From Adiantum capillus-veneris (lineage: Eukaryota > Streptophyta > Polypodiopsida > Polypodiales > Pteridaceae), in NCBI GenBank assembly GCA_014529385.2, contig CM043946.1, positions 37,524,058 to 37,588,057 of the forward strand: DNA of 64,000 bases. The letters are read 5' to 3'. Position 1 is the stretch's first letter, and each line of letters starts with the position of its first letter. Both the position numbers and the translations under genes were made by a program. The notes under the pieces were generated by a model. It searched no databases and was not told the origin of the DNA. It saw nothing but the letters and a program-made list of their open reading frames with translations. Below, in pieces: positions 10,080 to 20,242 of this stretch.

Positions 10080-13000
10080 AGCAAGGTCCACTACTTGTCC
10101 AAGCTCAGCTCTAGACAACATAGAAAGATGCTAGTTCTACTAATTGTCTAATTATAGGCATGGAGAAATGATAGAAGGTTGACCACTTGTCCAACCTATC
10201 ATCTCTAGTAAGATGGGAGGTTTGGCCTTAAGATTCACCATGTAACCAACCTATACATCATTGTATTATGAAGAGTAAAAAAGCAAAGCTCCACCACTTG
10301 TCCAAGCTAGTTCTAAAATCCACATGGAGATAAGCAAGCTCCACCATTTGTCGAATCTCTCTTCCATTAAAACATGAAAAAACTCATCTATGTTGTATAG
10401 GGGGACTTTTTTCCAAGGTCCACCACTTGTCCAAGCTAGGATCCCTAGTAGCACGAGTGGTTTGGTCTCAAGATACACCACTTGTACACTCTATGTCATT
10501 ATATTAAGAAGAACTATGTATTAAGGTCCACCACTTGTCCAACCTATAAGGTTATATCTTAAATGGTATCCTTTCTCACCACTTGAAATGCCCATGATAT
10601 GTTTTACACGGGGGTTTCATTCCAAGGTCCACCACTTGTCCAAGCTAACTCTATTCAAACATAGAGAGAAGCAAAGGTCCACCACTTGTCCAAGCTAACT
10701 CTATTCAAACATAGAGAGAAGCAAAGGTTCACCACTTGTCAAAGCTAGGCTCCGTTGAAGTATGGAGAGAAGTAACCTCCATCATTTTTCCAAGATAGGT
10801 GCCATTCAAACATGGAAAGAATCAAGATCTACCATGTCTCCGAGATTCTAGGCTCCATTGAAACACCCTAAAACCATGATATTTTGTACATGGGGTGTTT
10901 ACATTCAAGGTCTACCACTTCTCTAACGTATTATACCTAGTAGCATGAGTGATTTAGTTGTAAGATTCACCACTTATCCACTCTATGTCATTATATTAAG
11001 AATAACTGGGTGTTAAGGTCCACCACTTGTCCAACCTATAAGGGTATATCTTAAATGGTATCCTTCACCACTTGTCAAGGTCCATCACCACTTGTCAAGG
11101 TCCATCACCACTTTTCCAACCTATAAGGTTATATCTTGAATGATATTTTTCCTCATCACTTGTAATGCCCATGCTATGTTTTACAAAGGGGTTTTGTTCC
11201 AAGACCCACCACTTGTCCAAGCTAACTCCATTAAAACATAGAGAGAAGCAAAGGTCCACCACTTGTCCAAGATAGGCTCCATTGAAACATGGAGAGAAGG
11301 ATGATCCACCATTTCTCCAAGATAGGTTCCATTGAAACATTGAGAGAAGCAATCTCCACCATGTCTCCAAGCTAGGCTCCATTGAAATACCCTAAACCCA
11401 TAATTTTGTACATGAGGGGTTTACATTCAAGGTCCACCACTTGTCCAACCTATTATCCCTAGTAGCAAGAGTGGTTTGGTCTCAAGATTCACCACTTGTC
11501 CACTCTATGTCATTATATTAAGAAGAAATATGTGTTAAAGTCCACCACTTGTCCAGCCTATAAGGTTATATTTTAAATAGTATCCTTTCTCACCACTTGA
11601 AATGCCCATGATATGTTTTACATGGGGGTTTCATTCCAAGGTCCACCACTTGTCCAAGCTAACTCTATTAAAACATATAGAGAAAGAAAGGTCCACCACT
11701 TGTCCAAGCTAGGCTCATTGAAACATGGAGAGAAGGAACCTCCACTGTTTCTCCTAGATAGGCTCCATTGAAACATGGAGAGAAATAAGCTCCACCATGC
11801 CTCCAAGTTGCTAGGCTCCATTGAAATACCCAATACCCATAATTTTTTGTACATGGGGGGTTTACATTCAAGGTTCACCACTTGTCCAACCTATTATCCC
11901 TAGTAGGGTTGGTCTCATGATTCACCACTTGTCCACTCTATGTCATTATATTAAGAGGAATTAGGTGTTAAGGTCCACCACTTGTCCAACCTATAATGTT
12001 ATAGCTTGAATGGTATTTTTTCTCACCACTTGTAATGCCCATGACATGATTTACATGGGGGTTTTGTTCCAAGGTACACCACTTGTCCAAGATAAATCTA
12101 TTGAAACATAGAGAGAAACAAAGGTCCACCACTTTTCCAAGCTAGGCTGCATTGAAACATGGACCTTAATACCAAATTATTTCTAGTAGCATGAGTGATA
12201 TTTTGTACATGGGGCGTTTACATTCAAGGTACACCACTTGTCCAACCTATTTCCCTAGTAGGTTTGGTCCCAATTTCACCACTTATCCACTCTATGTCAT
12301 TATATTAAGAATAATTGGGTGTTAAGGTCCACCACTTGTCCAACCTATAAGGTTATATATTGAATGGTATTTTTTCTCACCACTTGTAATGCCCATGATA
12401 TGTTTTACATGGGGTTTTTGTTCCAAGGTCCACCACTTTTCCAAGATAACTCTATTCAAACATAGAGAGAAACAAAGGTCCACCACTTGTCCAAGCTAGG
12501 CTCCATTGAAACATGGAGAGAATGATGTTGCACCATTTATCCAAGATAGGCTGCATTGAAACATGGAGAGAAGCAAGCTTTATCATGTTTCCAAGCTAGG
12601 CTCCATTGAAACACTCTAGGGGGTTTTATTTCAAGGCCCACCACTTGTTTAACCTATTATCCCTAGTTGCATGAGTGGTTTGGTTTCAAGATTCACCACT
12701 TGTACACTCTATGTCATTATATTGTGTTAAGGTCCACCACTTGTCCAACCTATAAGGTTATATCTTAAATGGTATCCTTTCTCGCCACTTGAAATGCCCA
12801 TGATATGTTTTACATGGGAGTTTCATTCCAAGATCCACCACTTGTCCAAGCTAACCATATTCAAACATAGAGAGAAACAAAGGTCCACGACTTGTCCAAG
12901 CTAGGCTCCATTGAAACATGGAGAGAAGGAACCTCCACCATTTCTCCTAGATAGGCTCCATTAAAACATGGAGAGAAGTAAGTTCCACCATGTCTCCAAG

Positions 13001-13975
13001 ATTCTAGGCTCCATTGAAATACGCAAAACCCATGATATTTTGTACATGTGTGATTTACATTCAAGGTCAACCATTTCTCCAACCTATTATCCCTAGTAGG
13101 TTTGGTCTCACAATTCACCACTTTTCCACTATATGTCATTATAATAAGAGGAATTGGGTGCTAAGGTCCACCACTTGTCCAGCCTATAAGGTTATACCTT
13201 GAATGGTATTTTTTCTCACCACTTGTAATGCCCATGACATGCTTTACATGGGGGTTTTGTTCCAAGGTTCACCACTTGTCCAAGCAAATTCTATTGAAAC
13301 ATAGAGAGAAACAAAGGTCCACCACTTTTCCAAGCTAGGCTCCATTGAAACATGGACCTTAATACCAAATTATTCCTAGTAGCATGAGTAATATTTTGTA
13401 CATGGGGGGTTTGCATTCAAGGTCCACCACTTTTCCAACGTACTTTTCCTAGTAGGTTTGGTCGGAAGATTCACCACTTGTCCACTCTATGTCATTATAT
13501 TAATAATAATTGGGTATTAAGGTCCACCACTTTTCCAACCTATAAGGTTATATATTGAATGGTATTTTTTCTCACCACTTGTAATGTCCATGATATGTTT
13601 TACATGGGGATTTTGTTCCAAGGTCCACCACTTGTCTAAGCTAAATCTGTTCAAACATAGAGAGAAACAAATGTGCACCACTTGTCCAAGGTAGGCTCCA
13701 TTGAAACATGGAGAGAATGATGCTCCACCATTTATCCAAGATAGACTCCATTGAAACATGGAGAGAAGTAAGCTCCACCATGTTTCCAAGATGCTAGAGT
13801 CCATTGAAATACCCAAAACCCCTGATACTTTGTACATGGGGGGTTTACATTCAAGGTCCACCACTTGTCCAACCTATTATCCCTAGTAGCATGAGTGGCT
13901 TGGTCTCAGGATTCACCACTTGTCCACTGTATATCATTATATTAAGAAAAAATGGGTTTCCATATCTAAATGGAT
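10080..13975 (-). repeat. Minisatellite array B, inverted orientation
   Basis: This is the same monomer family as the left array, read on the minus strand (plus-strand core AAGGTCCACCACTTGTCCAAGCT). The unit marker CCACTTGTCCAACCTATAA recurs near 10524, 11017, 11540, 11975, 12326, 12730, 13165 and 13525, giving about eight higher-order units of 360-520 bp with deletions and local rearrangement; a short run of CACCACTTGTCAAGGTCCAT is duplicated near 11070-11115. Apparent 60-115 aa frames here are repeat artefacts. A few bases past the array one monomer (13980-14000) is in plus orientation. Confidence 0.93.
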
Positions 13976-14294
13976 CTTTGCTTGGATAAGTGGTAGACCT
14001 TGAGACCTAAATACCCATTCTACACTAGAGCATTGGTTAAGCCTTATACACTTCAAGAATACCTTTAACAACAAGTAGTAGTTACTAGTTGACTTAAGTC
14101 TAGTTGAACTCCATGGTATTGAGACTAAGAGAGAGTGTAGCATAAAAAAGAGTCAGGATTTTAATTTGACTTTCTTTCTATTAATGAGTAGATCATAGAT
14201 GGATTTTGGTATCTAATAAAACCTTAGGGTAGACAATGTAAAACTCATGTCTATTGTTGTGTTTGCATTAAGTGTTCTTGTTCTTTAATTTCAG

Positions 14295-15070
14295 AACCAT
14301 TACAGAAAAATGGATTGGCTATATGCTGGCATAAATTGAAGAAAACTATTGAATTACCCATCCAACCTCCTCCAAGACCTTGTCCAAGGAATGAATCACC
14401 TCCTTATCACCTACCACTTGGTTTCAAGGACATCAAAAGAGTACTTATCTTGGATCTAGAGGGGTTACTTCTCAAGACATTTGAAATGAAACATGGAGAT
14501 TATATGCCATCTTGGGCTCAACACATGCGACTTGTGGAGGACAAAGATGAAGTTTATCATGTGGTGCGACCAGATGCACAAAGTTTTTTGGATTTTTGTG
14601 CTGAATACTTTGAGCTATGGATATGGAGTTGCTATAACTTAACAAGGGTGCAACGCATCACACAAAAGTGTTTTCCTGAGCAGTATACCAAGTTCAAGGT
14701 GTTTATGAGTAACAAAAATTGCCAAAATCCAAATATCATGTTAGGATTTACAAGGGTTTATCACAAAAATCTGAGTGATATTTGGAAGATATTTGAGGAT
14801 TTGGATGCAAACAATACCTTAATTTTTGATGACACTCCATATAGGGTGATGTGGAACATGCCAGGGACATATCTTATATTTCCAAAGATGTGGAGGCAAA
14901 CTTCCGAGCAACTTCAAAACTTCTTGCAGAGAACCATAATTCCATGGTTGGTAGGATGGTTGTATGCAAGAGATAAGAGAGTCTATACATACAACACAAT
15001 TGTAAATCAGTATAGTGATTCTGAGACAAATTATGTCCTTGGTGTGTACTTGTCAACACGAAAGCATTGA
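14295..15070 (+). CDS. Second FCP1/NLI-interacting-factor-like HAD protein, terminal exon
   Basis: The frame is open from acceptor TTAATTTCAG (ending 14294) to TGA at 15068-15070, about 257 codons. There is no in-frame ATG before the HAD core, so an upstream exon must supply the start. Core motifs: V-L-I-L-D-L-E-G-L-L-L near nt 14441-14473 (motif I, second Asp replaced by Glu), V-V-R-P-D near 14560, W-I-W-S-C-Y near 14620 (motif II, Ser in the Thr/Ser position), H-K-N-L-S-D-I-W near 14762 (motif III Lys candidate), and L-I-F-D-D-T-P-Y near 14820-14843 (motif IV, intact Asp pair). A Trp/Tyr-rich C-terminus follows. It is the same superfamily as the gene at 7908 but only distantly similar, and it carries a different substitution at the same catalytic position. 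The upstream exon is probably beyond the 3.9-kb satellite array. Role inferred only: protein phosphatase-like or pseudophosphatase. Confidence 0.75.
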
Positions 15071-15834
15071 ATAAATATGGCTATAAGATGCTTTTTTTAT
15101 TCTAGTGTGTATCTTTCAACATTTGTATAATTTGATATAGTCTTTTTTTTTTTTTTAAAGGTGTGTCAATTTTATGAACACTTGAATGGAGTGCACCCTA
15201 CTCTAAGGGGACTTCAATGTACTATTGGAGTGCATCCTATTGTAAGGGGACTCTGATGTATTGCTAGAGTGCACCCAAATTTTTGGGGACTCATTTTTTA
15301 TTTGATTGGGGCCTATGTTGGGTCATATAGTAAAAGAAATTCATTTTTTGTCAATTCATATCGAGGTTGCATTTATTTGGAACTATGAAATAATTGATGT
15401 TTGATGTCAAAATAAAACTTGTAAGTGTGGATCAGAGAATTCATGGACTTTAAATATGTGAGGCATCTTTTTCTTGGGCACAAATGTTTGCTTCAAGAAT
15501 TTTGTCATTACATACTTTATGTGAAAGAGTTTTAGAACCTAAAAGACTTTGAAAACAAAACTATGGAATCTAAGTGCATGTATTCTTGAATGGCTTGAAA
15601 GTTGATGTATACATGCATGTCGCCTTGATGAAGATTTAGATCTGACAAGATGGAAAGATATAATTCTTGGACGTTACCTTTGTCAATTTGGTAATAACAT
15701 ATTTAACTTTCTTTTAATATGGGTGGAAAATATATTATTATGTGCATTTGGAACCTAATTGCTTGACCTTCAAACCAAGATTCCTATGTTATTTTTTCAT
15801 ATACTTTTTTGTACTGAATTAAGATTGTGGATGC
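15071..15834. other. 3' flank of HAD gene; three imperfect ~50-bp repeats; no gene
   Basis: A T-run near 15140-15158 is followed by three imperfect tandem copies of a roughly 50-bp unit containing GGAGTGCA(C/T)CCTA...GGGGACT between about 15188 and 15290. No coding sequence is supported in the rest. Confidence 0.55.
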
Positions 15835-17240
15835 AAGGTCCACGACTTGTTCAAGCTAGATCTAAGAAAGTATATATACTGAGTCTTCAAACTAGTAAAC
15901 CAAGGGAAGAGAGAAGCAGGGTCCATCACTTGTCCAAGCTCATCTCTAGACAACATAGAGAGATGTTATGTCTACTAATTGTCCAATATAGTCATGGAGA
16001 AATGATAGAAGGTTGATCCACTTGTCCAACCTATCATCTCTAGTAAAATGGGAGGTTTGGCCTTAAGATTCACCATGTAACCAACATATACTTCATTGTA
16101 TTATGAAGAGTAGAAAAGAAAAGCTCCACCACTTGTCTAAGGTAGTTCCAAAATCAACATGGAGAGAAGAAAGCTTCACCATTTGTCCAAGATAGGTTCC
16201 ATTAAAACATGGAAAACCTCATATATGTTGTACATGGAAGCTTTTTTCCAAGGTCCACCACTTGTCCAAGCTAGGATCCATTAAAACATGGATAGAAACA
16301 AGGCTCCACAACTCGTCCAACCTTTATAGCTGCGAAGTGTACCGGTTGTCTAAACTAGGCATGGGAAAATAATAGAAGGTCCACCACTTATCCAATATAT
16401 TATCTCTAATAGCATGGGAGGTTTGGTCTCAAGATTTAGGAATTGGCTGACCTGTATTTCATTGTATTATGATGAATTTGGTTTTAAAGTCAACTACTTA
16501 TCCAAGCTATGAGTTTATATCTTGAATGGTATTCCTTCCCATCACTTAGAAAACCAATGATATGTTGTACATGGGAGGGTTTGTTACAAGGTCCACCACT
16601 TGTCCAAGCTAGTTTCATCGAAACATGGATGAAGACAAGCTCCACCATTTGTTAAATCTAGACTCCATTGAAATCTATAAAATCCATTCTATGTTGTACA
16701 TGGGGTTTTTGTTTTAAGGTCCAACACTTGTCCAAGCTAAGATCCATTGAAACATGGAGTAGAGAAACACTCCACCACTTGTCCAAGCTAGGCAATATTG
16801 ATAGTAGTTGGTTTATTTTGAAGATCCACCACGTGTCTAAGCTAACTCTATTGAAACATAGAGAGAAGCAAAGGTCCACCAACTGTTCAAGCTAGGCTCC
16901 ATTGAAACATGGACAGAAGCAAGCTCCACCATTTCTCCAAGATAGACTCCATTGAAACATGGAGAGAATCAAAGGTCCACCATTTCTCCAAGCCAAGATC
17001 TAGTTGTCCAACCTATAAGGTTATATCTTAAATGGTAATCTTTCTAATCACTTGGAATACCCATGATATGTTTTACATGGGGGTTTTGTTCCAAGATCAC
17101 CACTTGTCCAAGCTAACTCTATTGAAACATAGAGAGAAGCAAAGGTCCACCACTTGTCCAAGCTAGTCTCCATTGAAACAAGGAGAGAAGCAAGCTCCAT
17201 CATTTCTCCAAGATAGGCTAGCATGGATAAGTGCACCTTG
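15835..17240 (-). repeat. Minisatellite array C, inverted orientation, more diverged
   Basis: More minus-oriented monomers (GGTCCACCACTTGTCCAAGCT...TCCATTGAAACATGGAGAGAAGC). The part near 15880-16100 strongly resembles 10040-10260, including a matching TATATA(A/C)TGAGTCTTCAAACTA lead-in, so a block of roughly 200 bp or more has been duplicated about 5.8 kb apart. Monomer order is irregular. Past 17240 one plus-oriented monomer remains near 17445-17465. Confidence 0.88.
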
Positions 17241-17723
17241 AAACCAACCTTCCTATGAGGCAATAGAGCATATGCTACATATTTTATGTATGCCCCATGC
17301 CTCAAATTAAGAAGTTATAGATTAGAAGTGGACCTTGCTTAAATGTCACATGCAATAAATTAAGGAAAAATAGCCAAGTGGATTGTATTCCTCAATGGAT
17401 CCTTGCTTTCACAAGTTGTGAACCTTGAGTCACTTTTACATTAACTTGGACAAGTGGTGGACCTAGAAACCAAGCTCTCCATGTTGAGATAAGTTGTAGG
17501 TAGGACAGTAGAACATAGACAACGATAATTGATGCAATATACTCCTCTCCTAATAATCCAATTGATTGAAACCATGATATTTTAGTTGTTTTCATTGTGT
17601 ATTGTATGTGCATAAAGTGGAATGAGACCTTAAGAAAACTCAAATTTTTGACAAAATCTCTATATTTTATACATGATATATTGAAAGTTGTCCAACCTGG
17701 GAATTGGGATTTTCCCACTTTAC
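17241..17723. other. Spacer, no gene seen
   Basis: AT-rich, with a single plus-oriented satellite monomer (17445-17465). The left edge of the copia gag fragment begins at its end. Confidence 0.5.
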
Positions 17724-18457
17724 CTAATATGGTCTTTGTTGTCGAGGAGGGCCTGAATGTTGTGGCTTTTTGTTGTTGTAAGGGCGTGAGTTTCTTGTCA
17801 TAGTGACAAGTGATGTGGACTTCTGCGAGCTGCTAGTGTGGTCGCAAAGCCTTTCCTCCTGATGGATCTTAGCTACAAGATTTTGTAGCTGCAAGTTAGC
17901 CATGGTTGCTTGTTTAGTGATAAAGGCTCTCCATGATGCAGGTAAAGAAGCCAATAAGAGCATAATTTGAAGCTCTTTAGGGATGAGAAGACCTGAGATA
18001 AGTACTTCATCTAGAATTATTTGCCATGTCTCCAAAACCTTGGAGGATGACTGACCCTCTTGCATGGTAGTGTTTACCAATTTCTTGATCAGGGAAACTT
18101 GGTAGACGAGGTCAATGTGCTCATAGTTCTTCTCGAAAAACTTGCAAATGGCGCTATCAGTAGTTATCTTTTTCACCATTTGGACTTGCTGATCTTGGAA
18201 ATGGAGAATGAGCTCCATCTTGGCACTATTGTTTCTACTATGCCAAGTATTGTAGATGTCATTGAAGTATGTTGAATCTTCGTCTTCGGGGTGGTTAGGT
18301 TGCTCTTCGACTCTTGACATGACATCCCAAAGTTGAAGCTGCGTGAGGTAAAGCTCCATCCGAATCTTCCAACTTGGTATTTTGTGCCGTTAAGCTTGTC
18401 GATAATGTAGCGGGGCTTGTAGATGGATGCAGAAGATGAAGAAGCTAACTCGGACAT
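17724..18457 (-). pseudogene. Ty1/copia gag fragment (UBN2-type), frameshifted
   Basis: The minus strand begins M-S-E-L-A-S near 18457, continues K-L-N-G-T-K-Y, then changes frame near 18355-18365 into M-E-L-Y-L-T-Q-L-Q-L-W-D, followed by an alpha-helical capsid-like segment to a stop at 17724. L-N-G-x-x-Y followed by W-x-x-x-M-x-x-x-L is the start of copia gag. The order LTR - PBS - gag on this strand supports the call. The zinc knuckle, protease, integrase and RT expected further left are absent, so this is a 5' fragment. The Arg/Gln-rich end may be the pre-knuckle linker. Confidence 0.75.
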
Positions 18458-18568
18458 CTGTCGAGGTTCTAGATTCCTTGAAAAGAATGGAGAGTGAGGC
18501 TTAGAGTGTGGGCTATAGAGATGGATTACTCTTAGCTCTAATTAGAAAAACTAGTCTTGAGTTCTATC

Positions 18569-18580
18569 GCTTTGATACCA
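18569..18580 (-). other. Copia primer binding site (tRNA-iMet type)
   Basis: On the minus strand this reads TGGTATCAAAGC, one mismatch from TGGTATCAGAGC, the site complementary to the 3' end of plant initiator tRNA-Met used by copia elements. It directly follows a CACA LTR end and lies about 110 bp upstream of the gag start. Confidence 0.8.
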
Positions 18581-20242
18581 TGTGAGAACTTAAAGATTAA
18601 GTTAAATGTGATAAGTATCATTGTTAATTAACACTAGAATGGTAACAGGACACTTTTATGTCCTTGGACACTTTTGTGTCCTGTTAAGTGACCATTTTGC
18701 TTGAATTATTTGAAGAGTATGAAAATGAATTTCTAGGTGCTATATATCCACAAAGTTGCCTTATGAGCTGAAAAAAACTTAGCAATTTTCTTGGAGTATC
18801 GATATCACCATTAACCTTACTTGTGCACAACATTTTTGAACCTAAATTGTGTGAAAAAACGGGTCCTGTTTTTGGCTTTTTTTCAAGTTTTGGCAACTAT
18901 ACCACTCTAAACTTCATGTTTGTGAGGTTTAGATGGCTAGAGGTTAGGACTTCATAGTTCTCAACATGTTTTGATGCTTGTAGGGGGAGCTAAGTGTTAA
19001 AATTAAAAGTTATGACCAATTTACAAGAATTGCATAATCCTGTTTTTTGGCCAAAATTAGCACTTTTATGAATGTTTTGGTGCCTTTCTTGATATCCAAA
19101 TTCAATTTTGATTGTGTAAGTGTAATGTATAACATAAAGCTAATCTTTCTTGAGTTTTGGGGGACCTAATATGCTATATAGCATAGTATATGATGATGGT
19201 TGAGTTTTTTGATTGCTGAAGAATACGATACATTTTAGAGTAGCAAGTATAACTTTATCAATATTGCTAGTTTCTTAGGCCAATTGTGTGTATTTTGTAG
19301 GTAGTAACCATATCTAATCATAGACTACAAACTTGGCTAGATATTGAGTAGTTTCTATGGGTTTCTAGAGGTCATAATGCTAAACCTAGTTTTTTCATGT
19401 TTGCTATATTTAGCACTTTATCATTGCCCCCAAGGTTCCAATTGTAAGAGATCCATTATCCTTTCGACATGCTCCATGGCTCATTTTGGATCCAAAGGCC
19501 CAAAGGGAACTAAGAAAACATGTATATAGTATCTGTATTGAGCGTGACTATAGAAACTTTGATGATAGGTCCGCAAAATGGCAAAAATGCAACTTTTTTG
19601 TACCTATTTCTTTTGCCCAAAAGAAAATTAGTGAGGTAAAAGCAACCATATGTTTTGGTCACCAACCCATTGAAGTTAACGGGGCATTTTATCTCATGTC
19701 CTACAAAAATCCCCACTCTTATTTATATGCAATCAACCGTAAGAAATTGTTGTTTTGGGCAAAATGCACTTCTCCATCAACTTTGGAGGCTTGTAGTGAC
19801 CAAGGGATGAGAAAAATTACAAGTTTCTCATTTTTTCCGTATGTAGTAGTTATTTAACTATAAGCTCATGAAAGGATTTTTCAAAATGAATGGATCTACT
19901 ATGGTTTTGGAATTTTTTCCCAAAACCCAAAAAGGACACTTTTATGTCCTGTTAGGTTACCATTCTAGTGTTAATATGCTAATGTCAAGACATAAGAGAG
20001 TGCAAGATAGAAATAGAGCAATGACAATATATTTCCATTGAATGGAGAAAGAACACCTTGTTACAAATGAGGGCAGCTAATGGGATTTATATACAAGTTG
20101 AGGGAGTGAGGATTATCCATCACATGTGAATTATAGGTTGGTGGGAATAGACACATGTTGAGACTTACATAGGTGGAAGGGGTCCATGTGGGAATTAGGT
20201 GTAAGGACTTTGGGAATAGAGGTACGTGGAAAGAAGTCCACA
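18581..20242 (-). mobile_element. Copia 5' LTR, split by a TTAA-flanked insertion
   Basis: Minus strand: a candidate start TGTGGACTTC at 20242 and an end TTCTCACA at 18581 next to the PBS. Removing the 1.34-kb insertion at 18628-19974 leaves an LTR of about 315-320 bp, a usual copia size. The right part (minus strand) contains CTATTTCTATCTTGCACTC-like leader sequence. The PBS-proximal end is firm; the distal end is chosen only because it gives TG...CA termini. Confidence 0.6.
18632..19970. mobile_element. TTAA-flanked terminal-inverted-repeat element, ~1.34 kb (piggyBac-like?)
   Basis: The left end is CACTAGAATGGTAAC (18632-18646); the right end is its exact reverse complement (19956-19970). 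TTAA flanks both ends (18628-18631 and 19971-19974). Just inside each TIR lies GGACACTTTTATGTCC, itself an imperfect palindrome; the left side has a second hairpin GGACACTTTTGTGTCC. TTAA target duplication is diagnostic of piggyBac-type transposons. The CACTAG start also recalls CACTA elements, but those make 3-bp duplications, which do not match here. No transposase is recognised; the 123-codon frame at 19486-19857 is unknown. Probably a non-autonomous copy. Confidence 0.65.

Noticed and set aside
10266-13864. Minus-strand frames of 60-115 codons in array B
   Set aside because: Same satellite translation; no splice or start context and no conservation beyond the DNA repeat.
10080-17240. CRISPR-like array (regular repeats with spacers)
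   Set aside because: Repeats are 50-bp monomers without unique spacers, in a eukaryotic genome with introns; no cas genes.
19486-19857. 123-codon frame as a transposase of the TTAA element
   Set aside because: No acidic triad or zinc motif is recognisable, and it is far too short for a piggyBac transposase (usually over 500 aa).
18632-19970. Assignment of the TIR element to the CACTA superfamily because its ends start CACTA
   Set aside because: CACTA elements make 3-bp duplications; the flanking triplets TAA and TTA differ, while TTAA matches exactly on both sides.
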